Positions 13,115 through 27,291 of a stretch of 64,000 bases of DNA are shown one piece after another (within the stretch, counting starts at the first letter, position 1; each line of letters starts with the position of its first letter). The position numbers and the translations under genes are program-made. The notes below the pieces were generated by a model. The model saw only the letters and a list, made by a program, of their open reading frames with translations, was not told the DNA's origin and did no database searches. The stretch covers positions 62,001 through 126,000 of the forward strand of contig OZ025875.1 in assembly GCA_964019415.1 (NCBI GenBank). Direction: 5' to 3'. Source of the stretch: Ianthella basta. Its lineage: Eukaryota > Porifera > Demospongiae > Verongiida > Ianthellidae.

Positions 13115-15860
13115 ATCTTGCCTAATCTTTCCTTGTCATATCTTGCCTAATCTTGCCAAATCTTACTTTCAATTTGTCATATCTTGCCAAATCTTGCCGA
13201 ATCTTACCTTGTCATATCTTGCCAAATCTTGCCAAATCTTACCTTGTCATGTCTTGCCTAATCTTGCCAAATCTTACCTTGTCATATCTTGCCAAATCTT
13301 GCCTGATCTTACCATGTCATATCTTGACAAATCTTGCCAAGCCTTACCTTAAAGTTGTCATATCTGGCCAAATCTTGCCTATTCTTACTTTTTCATATCT
13401 TGCCAAATCTTAACTAATCTTACCTTGTCATATCTTGCCAAATCTTGCCTAATCTTACCTTGTCATATCTTGCCAAATCTTGCCAAATTTTACCTTGTCA
13501 TATCTTGCCAAATCTTACCAAATCTTACATTGTCATATCTTGCCAAATCTTGCCTAATCTTACCTTGTCGTATCTTGCCAAATCTTGCCAAATCTTACCT
13601 TGTCATATCTTGCCAAATCTTGCCATATCTTACCATGTCATACTTTGCCAAATCTTGCCTAATCTTACTTTTTCATATCTTGCCAAATCTTGCTTAATCT
13701 TACCTTGTCATATCTAGCCAAATCTTGGTAAATCTTACCTTGTCATATCTTACCAAATGTTTCCAATTCTTACCTTGTCATATCTTACCAAATCTTGCTT
13801 ATAATCTTACCTTCATATCTTGCCAAATCTTGCCAAATCTTATCTTGTCATATCTTGCCAAATCTTGCCAAATATTACCTTGTCATATCTTACCTAATCT
13901 TGCCAAATCTTACCTTGTCATATCTTGCCAAATCTTGCCTGATCTTACCTTGTCATATCTTGCCAAATCTTGCCAAGTCTTACTTTTTCATATCTTGCCA
14001 AATCTTGCTTAATCTTACCTTGTCATATCTTGCCAAATCTAGCCAAATCTTACCTTGTCAGATCTTGCCAAATCTTGCCAACTCTTACCTTGGCATATCT
14101 TACCAAATCTTGCCCAATCTTACCTTGTCATATCTTGCCTAATCTTGCCAAATCTTACTTTCAATTTGTCATATCTTGCCAAATCTTGCCGAATCTTACC
14201 TTGTCATATCTTGCCAAATCTTGCCAAATCTTACCTTGTCATATCTTGCCAAATCTTGCCTAATCTTACTTTTTCATATCTTGCCAAATCTTGCCTAATC
14301 TTACCTTGTCGTATCTTGCCAAATCTTGCCAAATCTTACCTTGTCATATCTTGCCAAATCTTGCTTAATCTTACCTTGTCATATCTAGCCAAATCTTGGT
14401 TAATCTTACCTTGTCATATCTTACCAAATCTTTCCAATTCTTACCTTGTCATATCTTACCAAATCTTGCTTATAATCTTACCTTCATATCTTGCCAAATC
14501 TTGCCAAATCTTATCTTGTCATATCTTGCCAAATCTTGCCAAATATTACCTTGTCATATCTTACCTAATCTTGCCAAATCTTACCTTGTCATATCTTGCC
14601 AAATCTTGCCTGATCTTACCTTGTCATATCTTGCCAAATCTTGCCAAGTCTTACCTTTAACTTATCATATCTTGCCAAATCTTGCCAAATCTTACTTTTT
14701 CATATCTTGCCAAATCTTGCTTAATCTTACCTTGTCATATCTTGCCAAATCTTGCCAAATCTTACTTTGTCATATCTCGCCAAATCTTACTTAATCTTGC
14801 CAAATCTTACCTTGTCATATCTTGCCTACTCTTGCCAAATCTTACCTTCATATCTTACCAAATTTTGCCTAAACTTACCTTGTCATACCTTGCCTAATCT
14901 TGCTTAATCTTACCTTGTCATATCTTGCCAAATCTTACCAAATATTACCTTGTCATATCTTGCCAAATCTTGCCAAATATTACCTTGTCATATCTTACCT
15001 AATCTTGCCAAATCTTACCTTGTCATATCTTGCCAAATCTTGCCTGATCTTACCTTGTCATATCTTGCCAAATCTTGCCAAGTCTTACCTTTAACTTATC
15101 ATATCTTGCCAAATCTTGCCAAATCTTACTTTTCATATCTTGCCAAATCTTGCTTAATCTTACCTTGTCATATCTTGCCAAATCTTGCCAAATCTTACTT
15201 TGTCATATCTCGCCAAATCTTACTTAATCTTGCCAAATCTTACCTTGTCAAATCTTGCCTACTCTTGCCAAATCTTACCTTCATATCTTACCAAATTTTG
15301 CCTAAAACTTACCTTGTCATAGCTTGCCTAATCTTGCTTAATCTTACCTTGTCATATCTTGCCAAATCTTACCAAATATTACCTTGTCATATCTTGCCAA
15401 ATCTTACCAAATATTACCTTGTCATATCTTACCAAATCTTGCCTAATCTTACCTTGTCATATCTTGCCAAATCTTGCTTAATCTTACCTTGTCATATCTT
15501 GCCAAATCTTACCATGTCATATCTTGCCTAATCTTGCCAAATCTTACCTTGTCATTTCTTGCCAAATCTTGCCAAATCTTCCCAAATCTTACCTTGTCAT
15601 ATCTTGCCTACACTTGCCAAATCTTACCATGTCATATCTTGCCAAATCTTGCCAAGCCTTACCTTTAAGTTGTCATATCTTGCCAAATCTTGCCTATTCT
15701 TACTTTTTCATATCTTGCCAAATCTTGACTAATCTTACCTTGTCATATCTTGCCAAATCTTGCCAAATCTTACCTTGTCATATCTCGCCAAATCTTGCCA
15801 AATCTTACATTGTCATATCTTGCCAAATCTTGCCTAATCTTACCTTGTCATATCTTGCCA
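13115..15860 (+). repeat. 4,109-bp-spaced duplication, copy A
   Basis: About 2.7 kb of 35-bp units duplicated 4,108-4,110 bp downstream. The small drift in spacing reflects single-base indels, for example an a lost from a unit near 18,260 in copy B and an a gained near 15,305 in copy A. Markers include tttcaatttg, cttaaagttg, atctagcc, aatgtttcc and cttaacttatc variants in fixed order. Confidence 0.8.
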
Positions 15861-17110
15861 AATCTTGCCTGATCTTACCTTGTCATATCTTGCCAAATCT
15901 TGCCAAGTCTTACCTTTAACTTATCATATCTTGCCAAATCTTGCCAAATCTTACTTTTTCATATCTTGCCAAATCTTGCTTAATCTTACCTTGTCATATC
16001 TTGCCAAATCTTGCCAAATCTTACTTTGTCATATCTCGCCAAATCTTACTTAATCTTGCCAAATCTTACCTTGTCATATCTTGCCTACTCTTGCCAAATC
16101 TTACCTTCATATCTTACCAAATTTTGCCTAAACTTACCTTGTCATACCTTGCCTAATCTTGCTTAATCTTACCTTGTCATATCTTGCCAAATCTTACCAA
16201 ATATTACCTTGTCATATCTTGCCAAATCTTGCCAAATATTACCTTGTCATATCTTACCTAATCTTGCCAAATCTTACCTTGTCATATCTTGCCAAATCTT
16301 GCCTGATCTTACCTTGTCATATCTTGCCAAATCTTGCCAAGTCTTACCTTTAACTTATCATATCTTGCCAAATCTTGCCAAATCTTACTTTTCATATCTT
16401 GCCAAATCTTGCTTAATCTTACCTTGTCATATCTTGCCAAATCTTGCCAAATCTTACTTTGTCATATCTCGCCAAATCTTACTTAATCTTGCCAAATCTT
16501 ACCTTGTCAAATCTTGCCTACTCTTGCCAAATCTTACCTTCATATCTTACCAAATTTTGCCTAAACTTACCTTGTCATAGCTTGCCTAATCTTGCTTAAT
16601 CTTACCTTGTCATATCTTGCCAAATCTTACCAAATATTACCTTGTCATATCTTGCCAAATCTTACCAAATATTACCTTGTCATATCTTACCAAATCTTGC
16701 CTAATCTTACCTTGTCATATCTTGCCAAATCTTGCTTAATCTTACCTTGTCATATCTTGCCAAATCTTACCATGTCATATCTTGCCTAATCTTGCCAAAT
16801 CTTACCTTGTCATTTCTTGCCAAATCTTGCCAAATCTTCCCAAATCTTACCTTGTCATATCTTGCCTACACTTGCCAAATCTTACCATGTCATATCTTGC
16901 CAAATCTTGCCAAGCCTTACCTTTAAGTTGTCATATCTAGCCAAATCTTGCCTATTCTTACTTTTTCATATATTGCCAAATCTTGACTAATCTTACCTTG
17001 TCATATCTTGCCAAATCTTGCCAAATCTTACCTTGTCATATCTCGCCAAATCTTGCCAAATCTTACATTGTCATATCTTGCCAAATCTTGCCTAATCTTA
17101 CCTTGTCATA
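14594..17110 (+). repeat. 1,259-bp tandem duplication nested in the 4.1-kb repeat
   Basis: Two head-to-tail copies, about 14,594-15,852 and 15,853-17,110, share the cttaacttatc, ctcgcc, accttcatatc, cttaccatgtc and cctacacttgcc variants in order at 1,258-1,259-bp spacing. Only the first copy has a counterpart in the 4,109-bp-spaced duplicate. Confidence 0.82.
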
Positions 17111-17224
17111 TCTTGCCAAATCTTGCCAAATCTTACCTTGTCATATCTTACCAAATCTTGCCAAATCTTACTATGTCATATTTTGCCAAATTTTGCCGAA
17201 TCTTACTTTTTCATATCTTACCAA

Positions 17225-19968
17225 ATCTTGCCTAAACTTTCCTTGTCATATCTTGCCTAATCTTGCCAAATCTTACTTTCAATTTGTCATATCTTGCCAA
17301 ATCTTGCCGAATCTTACCTTGTCATATCTTGCCAAATCTTGCCAAATCTTACCTTGTCATGTCTTGCCTAATCTTGCCAAATCTTACCTTGTCATATCTT
17401 GCCAAATCTTGCCTGATCTTACCATGTCATATCTTGACAAATCTTGCCAAGCCTTACCTTAAAGTTGTCATATCTGGCCAAATCTTGCCTATTCTTACTT
17501 TTTCATATCTTGCCAAATCTTAACTAATCTTACCTTGTCATATCTTGCCAAATCTTGCCTAATCTTACCTTGTCATATCTTGCCAAATCTTGCCAAATTT
17601 TACCTTGTCATATCTTGCCAAATCTTACCAAATCTTACATTGTCATATCTTGCCAAATCTTGCCTAATCTTACCTTGTCGTATCTTGCCAAATCTTGCCA
17701 AATCTTACCTTGTCATATCTTGCCAAATCTTGCCATATCTTACCATGTCATACTTTGCCAAATCTTGCCTAATCTTACTTTTTCATATCTTGCCAAATCT
17801 TGCTTAATCTTACCTTGTCATATCTAGCCAAATCTTGGTAAATCTTACCTTGTCATATCTTACCAAATGTTTCCAATTCTTACCTTGTCATATCTTACCA
17901 AATCTTGCTTATAATCTTACTTTCATATCTTGCCAAATCTTGCCAAATCTTATCTTGTCATATCTTGCCAAATCTTGCCAAATATTACCTTGTCATATCT
18001 TACCTAATCTTGCCAAATCTTACCTTGTCATATCTTGCCAAATCTTGCCTGATCTTACCTTGTCATATCTTGCCAAATCTTGCCAAGTCTTACTTTTTCA
18101 TATCTTGCCAAATCTTGCTTAATCTTACCTTGTCATATCTTGCCAAATCTAGCCAAATCTTACCTTGTCAGATCTTGCCAAATCTTGCCAACTCTTACCT
18201 TGGCATATCTTACCAAATCTTGCCCAATCTTACCTTGTCATATCTTGCCTAATCTTGCCAATCTTACTTTCAATTTGTCATATCTTGCCAAATCTTGCCG
18301 AATCTTACCTTGTCATATCTTGCCAAATCTTGCCAAATCTTACCTTGTCATATCTTGCCAAATCTTGCCTAATCTTACTTTTTCATATCTTGCCAAATCT
18401 TGCCTAATCTTACCTTGTCGTATCTTGCCAAATCTTGCCAAATCTTACCTTGTCATATCTTGCCAAATCTTGCTTAATCTTACCTTGTCATATCTAGCCA
18501 AATCTTGGTAAATCTTACCTTGTCATATCTTACCAAATCTTTCCAATTCTTACCTTGTCATATCTTACCAAATCTTGCTTATAATCTTACCTTCATATCT
18601 TGCCAAATCTTGCCAAATCTTATCTTGTCATATCTTGCCAAATCTTGCCAAATATTACCTTGTCATATCTTACCTAATCTTGCCAAATCTTACCTTGTCA
18701 TATCTTGCCAAATCTTGCCTGATCTTACCTTGTCATATCTTGCCAAATCTTGCCAAGTCTTACCTTTAACTTATCATATCTTGCCAAATCTTGCCAAATC
18801 TTACTTTTTCATATCTTGCCAAATCTTGCTTAATCTTACCTTGTCATATCTTGCCAAATCTTGCCAAATCTTACTTTGTCATATCTCGCCAAATCTTACT
18901 TAATCTTGCCAAATCTTACCTTGTCATATCTTGCCTACTCTTGCCAAATCTTACCTTCATATCTTACCAAATTTTGCCTAAACTTACCTTGTCATACCTT
19001 GCCTAATCTTGCTTAATCTTACCTTGTCATATCTTGCCAAATCTTACCAAATATTACCTTGTCATATCTTGCCAAATCTTGCCAAATATTACCTTGTCAT
19101 ATCTTACCTAATCTTGCCAAATCTTACCTTGTCATATCTTGCCAAATCTTGCCTGATCTTACCTTGTCATATCTTGCCAAATCTTGCCAAGTCTTACCTT
19201 TAACTTATCATATCTTGCTAAATCTTGCCAAATCTTACTTTTCATATCTTGCCAAATCTTGCTTAATCTTACCTTGTCATATCTTGCCAAATCTTGCCAA
19301 ATCTTACTTTGTCATATCTCGCCAAATCTTACTTAATCTTGCCAAATCTTACCTTGTCAAATCTTGCCTACTCTTGCCAAATCTTACCTTCATATCTTAC
19401 CAAATTTTGCCTAAACTTACCTTGTCATAGCTTGCCTAATCTTGCTTAATCTTACCTTGTCATATCTTGCCAAATCTTACCAAATATTACCTTGTCATAT
19501 CTTGCCAAATCTTACCAAATATTACCTTGTCATATCTTACCAAATCTTGCCTAATCTTACCTTGTCATATCTTGCCAAATCTTGCTTAATCTTACCTTGT
19601 CATATCTTGCCAAATCTTACCATGTCATATCTTGCCTAATCTTGCCAAATCTTACCTTGTCATTTCTTGCCAAATCTTGCCAAATCTTCCCAAATCTTAC
19701 CTTGTCATATCTTGCCTACACTTGCCAAATCTTACCATGTCATATCTTGCCAAATCTTGCCAAGCCTTACCTTTAAGTTGTCATATCTTGCCAAATCTTG
19801 CCTATTCTTACTTTTTCATATATTGCCAAATCTTGACTAATCTTACCTTGTCATATCTTGCCAAATCTTGCCAAATCTTACCTTGTCATATCTCGCCAAA
19901 TCTTGCCAAATCTTACATTGTCATATCTTGCCAAATCTTGCCTAATCTTACCTTGTCATATCTTGCCA
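17225..19968 (+). repeat. 4,109-bp-spaced duplication, copy B
   Basis: Second copy of 13,115-15,860. It lacks the extra 1,259-bp tandem step that follows copy A. It then continues into units like those near 10,600-11,700, which shows that the modules have been reshuffled. Confidence 0.8.
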
Positions 19969-22900
19969 AATCTTGCCAAATCTTACCTTGTCATATCTTA
20001 CCAAATCTTGCCAAATCTTACTATGTCATATTTTGCCAAATTTTGCCGAATCTTACTTTTTCATATCTTGCCAAATCTTGCTTAATCTTACCTTGTCATA
20101 TCTTGCCAAATCTTGCCAAATCTTACCTTGTCATATCTTGCCAAATCTTTCCAATTATTACCTTGTCATATCTTACCAAATCTTGCTTTTAATCTTTCCT
20201 TCATATCTTGCCAAATCTTGCCAAATCTTACCAAATATTACCTTGTCATATCTTGCCTAATCTTGCCAAATCTTACCTTGGCATATCTTGCCAAATTTTG
20301 CCTGATCTTACCTTGTCATATCTTGCCAAATCTTGCCAAGTCTTACCTTTAACTTATCATATCTTGCCAAATCTTGCCTAATCTTACTTTTTCATATCTT
20401 GCCAAATCTTGCTTAATCTTACCTTTGTCATATCTTGCCAAATCTTATCTTGTCATATCTTGCCAAATCTTGCCAAATCTTACCTTCATATCTTACCAAA
20501 TCTTACCTAAACTTACCTTGTCATATCTTACCTAATCTTGCTTAATCTTACCTTGTCATATCTTGCCAAATCTTGCCTAATCTTACCTTGTCATATCTTG
20601 CCTAATCTTGCCAAATCTTGTCATATCTTGCCAAATCTTGCCAAATCTTACCATGTAATATCTTGCCAAATCTTGCCTAATCTTACTTTTTCATATCTTG
20701 CCAAATCTTGCTTAATCTTACCTTGTCATATCTTGCTAAATCTTGCCAAATCTTACCTTGTCATATCTTGCCAAATCTTGCCAACTCTTACCTTGGCATA
20801 TCTTACCAAATCTTGCCTAATCTTTCCTTGTCATATCTTGCCTAATCTTGCCAAATCTTACTTTCAATTTGTCATATCTTGCCAAATGTTGCCGAATCTT
20901 ACCTTGTCATATCTTGCCAAATCTTGCCAAATCTTACCTTGTCATTTCTTGCCTAATCTTGCCAAATCTTACCTTGTCATATCTTGCCAAATCTTGCCTG
21001 ATCTTACCATGTCATATCTTGACAAATCTTGCCAAGCCTTACCTTAAAGTTGTTATATCTGGCCAAATCTTACCTATTCTTACTTTTTCATATCTTGCCA
21101 AATCTTAACTAATCTTACCTTGTCATATCTTGCCAAATTTTGCCTAATCTTACCTTGTCATATCTTGCCAAATCTTGCCAAATTTTACCTTGTCATATCT
21201 TGCCAAATCTTGCTTAATCTTACATTGTCATATCTTGCCTAATCTTGCCAAATCTTACCTTGTCATTTCTTGCCAAATCTTGCCAAATCTTCCCAAATCT
21301 TACCTTGTCATATCTTGCCTACACTTGCCAAATCTTACCTTGTCTCATCTTGCCAAATCTTGCCTGATCTTACCATGTCATATCTTGCCAAATCTTGCCA
21401 AGCCTTACCTTTAAGTTGTCATATCTTGCCAAATCTTGCCTATTCTTAATTTTTCATATCTTGCCAAATCTTGACTAATCTTACCTTGTCATATCTTGTC
21501 AAATCTTGCCAAATCTTGACTAATCTTACCTTGTCATATCTTGCCAAATCTTGCCGAATCTTACCTTGTCATATCTTGCCAAATCTTGCCAAATCTTACC
21601 TTGTCATATCTTGCCAAATCTTGCCTAATCTTACTTTTTCATATCTTGCCATATCTTGCCTAATCTTACCTTGTCGTATCTTGCCAAATCTTGCCAAATC
21701 TTACCTTGTCATATCTTGCCAAATCTTGCTTAATCTTACTTCTTCATATCTTGCCAAATCTTGCCTAATCTTACCTTGTCGTATCTTGCCAAATCTTGCC
21801 TAATCTTATCTTGTCATATCTTGCCAAATCTTGCCAAATATTACCTTGTCATATCTTACCTAATCTTGCCAAATCTTACCTTGTCATATCTTGCCAAATC
21901 TTGCCTGATCTTACCTTGTCATATCTTGCCAAATCTTGCCAAGTCTTACCTTTAACTTATCATATCTTGCCAAATCTTGCCAAATCTTACTTTTTCATAT
22001 CTTGCCAAATCTTGCTTAATCTTACCTTGTCATATCTTGCCAAATCTTGCCAAATCTTACTTTGTCATATCTCGCCAAATCTTACTTAATCTTGCCAAAT
22101 CTTACCTTGTCATATCTTGCCTACTCTTGCCAAATCTTACCTTCATATCTTACCAAATTTTGCCTAAACTTACCTTGTCATAGCTTGCCTCATCTTGCTT
22201 AATCTTACCTTGTCATATCTTGCCAAATCTTACCAAATATTACCTTGTCATATCTTGCCAAATCTTGCCAAATATTACCTTGTCATATCTTGCCACATCT
22301 TGCCTAATCTTACCTTGTCATATCTTGCCAAATCTTGCTTAATCTTACCTTGTCATATCTTGCCAAATCTTACCATGTCATATCTTGCCTAATCTTGCCA
22401 AATCTTACCTTGTCATTTCTTGCCAAATCTTGCCAAATCTTCCCAAATCTTACCTTGTCATATCTTGCCTACACTTGCCAAATCTTACCTTGTCTTATCT
22501 TGCCAAATCTTGCCTGATCTTACCATGTCATATCTTGCCAAATCTTGCCAAGCCTTACCTTTAAGTTGTCATATCTTGCCAAATCTTGCCTATTCTTACT
22601 TTTTCATATCTTGCCAAATCTTGACTAATCTTACCTTGTCATATCTTGCCAAATCTTGCCAAATCTTACCTTGTCATATCTCGCCAAATCTTGCCAAATC
22701 TTACATTGTCATATCTTGCCAAATCTTGCCTAATCTTACCTTGTCATATCTTGCCAAATCTTGCCAAATCTTACCTTGTCATATCTTACCAAATTTTGCC
22801 AAATCTTACTATGTCATATTTTACCAAATTTTGCCGAATCTTACTTTTTCATATCTTGCCAAATCTTGCTTAATCTTACCTTGTCATATCTTGCCAAATC

Positions 22901-24096
22901 TTGCCAAATCTTACCTTGTCATATCTTGCCAAATCTTTCTAATTATTACCTTGTCATATCTTACCAAATCTTGCTTTTAATCTTTCCTTCATATCTTGCC
23001 AAATCTTGCCAAATCTTACCAAATATTACCTTGTCATATCTTGCCTAATCTTGCCAAATCTTACCTTGGCATATCTTGCCAAATCTTGCCTGATCTTACC
23101 TTGTCATATCTTGCCAAATCTTGCCAAGTCTTACCTTTAACTTATCATATCTTGCCAAATCTTGCCTAATCTTACTTTTTCATATCTTGCCAAATCTTGC
23201 TTAATCTTACCTTTGTCATATCTTGCCAAATCTTATCTTGTCATATCTTGCCAAATCTTGCCAAATCTTACCTTCATATCTTACCAAATCTTACCTAAAC
23301 TTACCTTGTCATATCTTACCTAATCTTGCTTAATCTTACCTTGTCATATCTTGCCAAATCTTGCCTAATCTTACCTTGTCATATCTTGCCTAATCTTGCC
23401 AAATCTTGTCATATCTTGCCAAATCTTGCCAAATCTTACCATGTCATATTTTGCCAAATCTTGCCTAATCTTACTTTTTCATATCTTGCCAAATCTTGCC
23501 GAATCTTACCTTGTCATATCTTGCCAAATCTTGCCAAATCTTACCTTGTCATGTCTTGCCTAATCTTGCCAAATCTTACCTTGTCATATCTTGCCAAATC
23601 TTGCCTGATCTTACCATGTCATATCTTGACAAATCTTGCCAAGCCTTACCTTAAAGTTGTCATATCTTGCCAAATCTTGCCTAATCTTACTTTTTCATAT
23701 CTTGCCAAATCTTGCTTAATCTTACCTTGTCATATCTTGCTAAATCTTGCCAAATCTTACCTTGTCATATCTTGCCAAATCTTGCCAACTCTTACCTTGG
23801 CATATCTTACCAAATCTTGCCTAATCTTTCCTTGTCATATCTTGCCTAATCTTGCCAAATCTTACTTTCAATTTGTCATATCTTGCCAAATCTTGCCGAA
23901 TCTTACCTTGTCATATCTTGCCAAATCTTGCCAAATCTTACCTTGTCATGTCTTGCCTAATCTTGCCAAATCTTACCTTGTCATATCTTGCCAAATCTTG
24001 CCTGATCTTACCATGTCATATCTTGACAAATCTTGCCAAGCCTTACCTTAAAGTTGTCATATCTGGCCAAATCTTGCCTATTCTTACTTTTTCATA

Positions 24097-27000
24097 TCTT
24101 GCCAAATCTTAACTAATCTTACCTTGTCATATCTTGCCAAATTTTGCCTAATCTTACCTTGTCATATCTTGCCAAATCTTGCCAAATTTTACCTTGTCAT
24201 ATCTTGCCAAATCTTGCTTAATCTTACATTGTCATATCTTGCCTAATCTTGCCAAATCTTACCTTGTCATATCTTGCCAAATCTTGCCAAATCTTCCCAA
24301 ATCTTACCTTGTCATATCTTGCCTACACTTGCCAAATCTTACCTTGTCTCATCTTGCCAAATCTTGCCTGATCTTACCATGTCATATCTTGCCAAATCTT
24401 GCCAAGCCTTACCTTTAAGTTGTCATATCTTGCCAAATCTTGCCTATTCTTAATTTTTCATATCTTGCCAAATCTTGACTAATCTTACCTTGTCATATCT
24501 TGTCAAATCTTGCCAAATCTTACCTTGTCATATCTCGCCAAATCTTGCCAAATCTTACATTGTCATATCTTGCCAAATCTTGCCTAATCTTACCTTGTCA
24601 TATCTTGCCAAATCTTGCCAAATCTTACCTTGTCATATCTTACCAAATCTTGCCAAATCTTACTATGTCATATTTTGCCAAATTTTGCCGAATCTTACTT
24701 TTTCATATCTTGCCAAATCTTGCTTAATCTTACCTTGTCATATCTTGCCAAATCTTGCCAAATCTTACCTTGTCATATCTTGCCAAATCTTTCCAATTCT
24801 TACCTTGTCATATCTTACAAAATCTTGCTTTTAATCTTTCCTTCATATCTTGCCAAATCTTGCCAAATCTTACCAAATATTACCTTGTCATATCTTGCCT
24901 AATCTTGCCAAATCTTACCTTGTCATATCTTGCCAAATCTTGCCTCATCTTACCTTGTCATATCTTGCCAAATCTTGCCAAGTCTTACCTTTAACTTATC
25001 ATATCTTGCCAAATCTTGCCTATTCTTACTTTTTCATATCTTGCCAAATCTTGCTTAATCTTACCTTTGTCATATCTTGCCAAATCTTATCTTGTCATAT
25101 CTTGCCAAATCTTGCCAAATCTTACCTTCATATCTTACCAAATCTTACCTAAACTTACCTTGTCATATCTTACCTAATCTTGCTTAATCTTACCTTGTCA
25201 TATCTTACCTAATCTTGCCAAATCTTGTCATATCTTGCCAAATCTTGCCAAATCTTACCATGTAATATCTTGCCAAATCTTGCCTAATCTTACTTTTTCA
25301 TATCTTGCCAAATCTTGCTTAATCTTACCTTGTCATATCTAGCCAAATCTTGGTAAATCTTACCTTGTCATATCTTACCAAATGTTTCCAATTCTTACCT
25401 TGTCATATCTTACCAAATCTTGCTTATAATCTTACCTTCATATCTTGCCAAATCTTGCCAAATCTTATCTTGTCATATCTTGCCAAATCTTGCCAAATAT
25501 TACCTTGTCATATCTTACCTAATCTTGCCAAATCTTACCTTGTCATATCTTGCCAAATCTTGCCTGATCTTACCTTGTCATATCTTGCCAAATCTTGCCA
25601 AGTCTTACTTTTTCATATCTTGCCAAATCTTGCTTAATCTTACCTTGTCATATCTTGCCAAATCTAGCCTAATCTTACCTTGTCATATCTTGCCAAATCT
25701 TGCCAACTCTTACCTTGGCATATCTTACCAAATCTTGCCTAATCTTACCTTGTCACATCTTGCCTAATCTTGCCAAATCTTACTTTCAATTTGTCATATC
25801 TTGCCAAATCTTGCCGAATCTTACCTTGTCATATCTTGCCAAATCTTGCCAAATCTTACCTCGTCATATCTTGCCAAATCTTGCCAAATCTTACCTTCAT
25901 ATCTTGCCAAATCTTACCTAAACTTACCTTGTCATATCTTACCTAATCTTGCTTAATCTTACCTTGTCATATCTTGCCAAATCTTGCCTAATCTTACCTT
26001 GTCATATTTTGCCTAATCTTGCCAAATCTTGTCATATCTTGCCAAATCTTGCCAAATCTTACCATGTAATATCTTGCCAAATCTTGCCTAATCTTACTTT
26101 TTCATATCTTGCCAAATCTTGCTTAATCTTACCTTGTCATATCTTGCTAAATCTTGCCAAATCTTACCTTGTCATATCTTGCCAAATCTTGCCAACTCTT
26201 ACCTTGGCATATCTTACCAAATCTTGCCTAATCTTTCCTTGTCATATCTTGCCTAATCTTGCCAAATCTTACTTTCAATTTGTCATATCTTGCCAAATCT
26301 TGCCGAATCTTACCTTGTCATATCTTGCCAAATCTTGCCAAATCTTACCTTGTCATGTCTTGCCTAATCTTGCCAAATCTTACCTTGTCATATCTTGCCA
26401 AATCTTGCCTGATCTTACCATGTCATATCTTGACAAATCTTGCCAAGCCTTACCTTAAAGTTGTCATATCTGGCCAAATCTTGCCTATTCTTACTTTTTC
26501 ATATCTTGCCAAATCTTAACTAATCTTACCTTGTCATATCTTGCCAAATTTTGCCTAATCTTACCTTGTCATATCTTGCCAAATCTTGCCAAATCTTACC
26601 TTGTCATATCTTGCCAAATCTTGCCAAATCTTACCATGTAATTTCTTGCCAAATCTTGCCTAATCTTACTTTTTCATATCTTGCCAAATCTTGCTTAATC
26701 TTACCTTGTCATATCTTGCTAAATCTTGCCAAATCTTACCTTGTCATATCTTGCCAAATCTTGCCAACTCTTACCTTGGCATATCTTACCAAATCTTGCC
26801 TAATCTTTCCTTGTCATATCTTGCCTAATCTTGCCAAATCTTACTTTCAATTTGTCATATCTTGCCTAATCTTGCCGAATCTTACCTTGTCATATCTTGC
26901 CAAATCTTGCCAAATCTTACCTTGTCATGTCTTGCCTAATCTTGCCAAATCTTACCTTGTCATATCTTGCCAAATCTTGCCTGATCTTACCATGTCATAT

Positions 27001-27291
27001 CTTGACAAATCTTGCCAAGCCTTACCTTAAAGTTGTCATATCTGGCCAAATCTTGCCTATTCTTACTTTTTCATATCTTGCCAAATCTTAACTAATCTTA
27101 CCTTGTCATATCTTGCCAAATCTTGCCTAATCTTACCTTGTCATATCTTGCCAAATCTTGCCAAATCTTACCTTGTCATATCTCGCCAAATCTTGCCAAA
27201 TCTTACATTGTCATATCTTGCCTAATCTTGCCTAATCTTACCTTGTCGTATCTTGCCTAATCTTGCCAAATCTTACTTTCAATTTGTCATA
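24097..27291 (+). repeat. 3,195-bp tandem segmental duplication, copy A
   Basis: First of two adjacent, nearly identical 3,195-bp blocks of 35-bp units. Ordered landmarks are the aaattttgcc unit near 24,140, the ttgtctcatc unit near 24,345, the cttaatttttc unit near 24,451, the aatgtttcc unit near 25,382 and several tttcaatttg units. It is the cleanest large higher-order repeat in the window. Confidence 0.9.
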
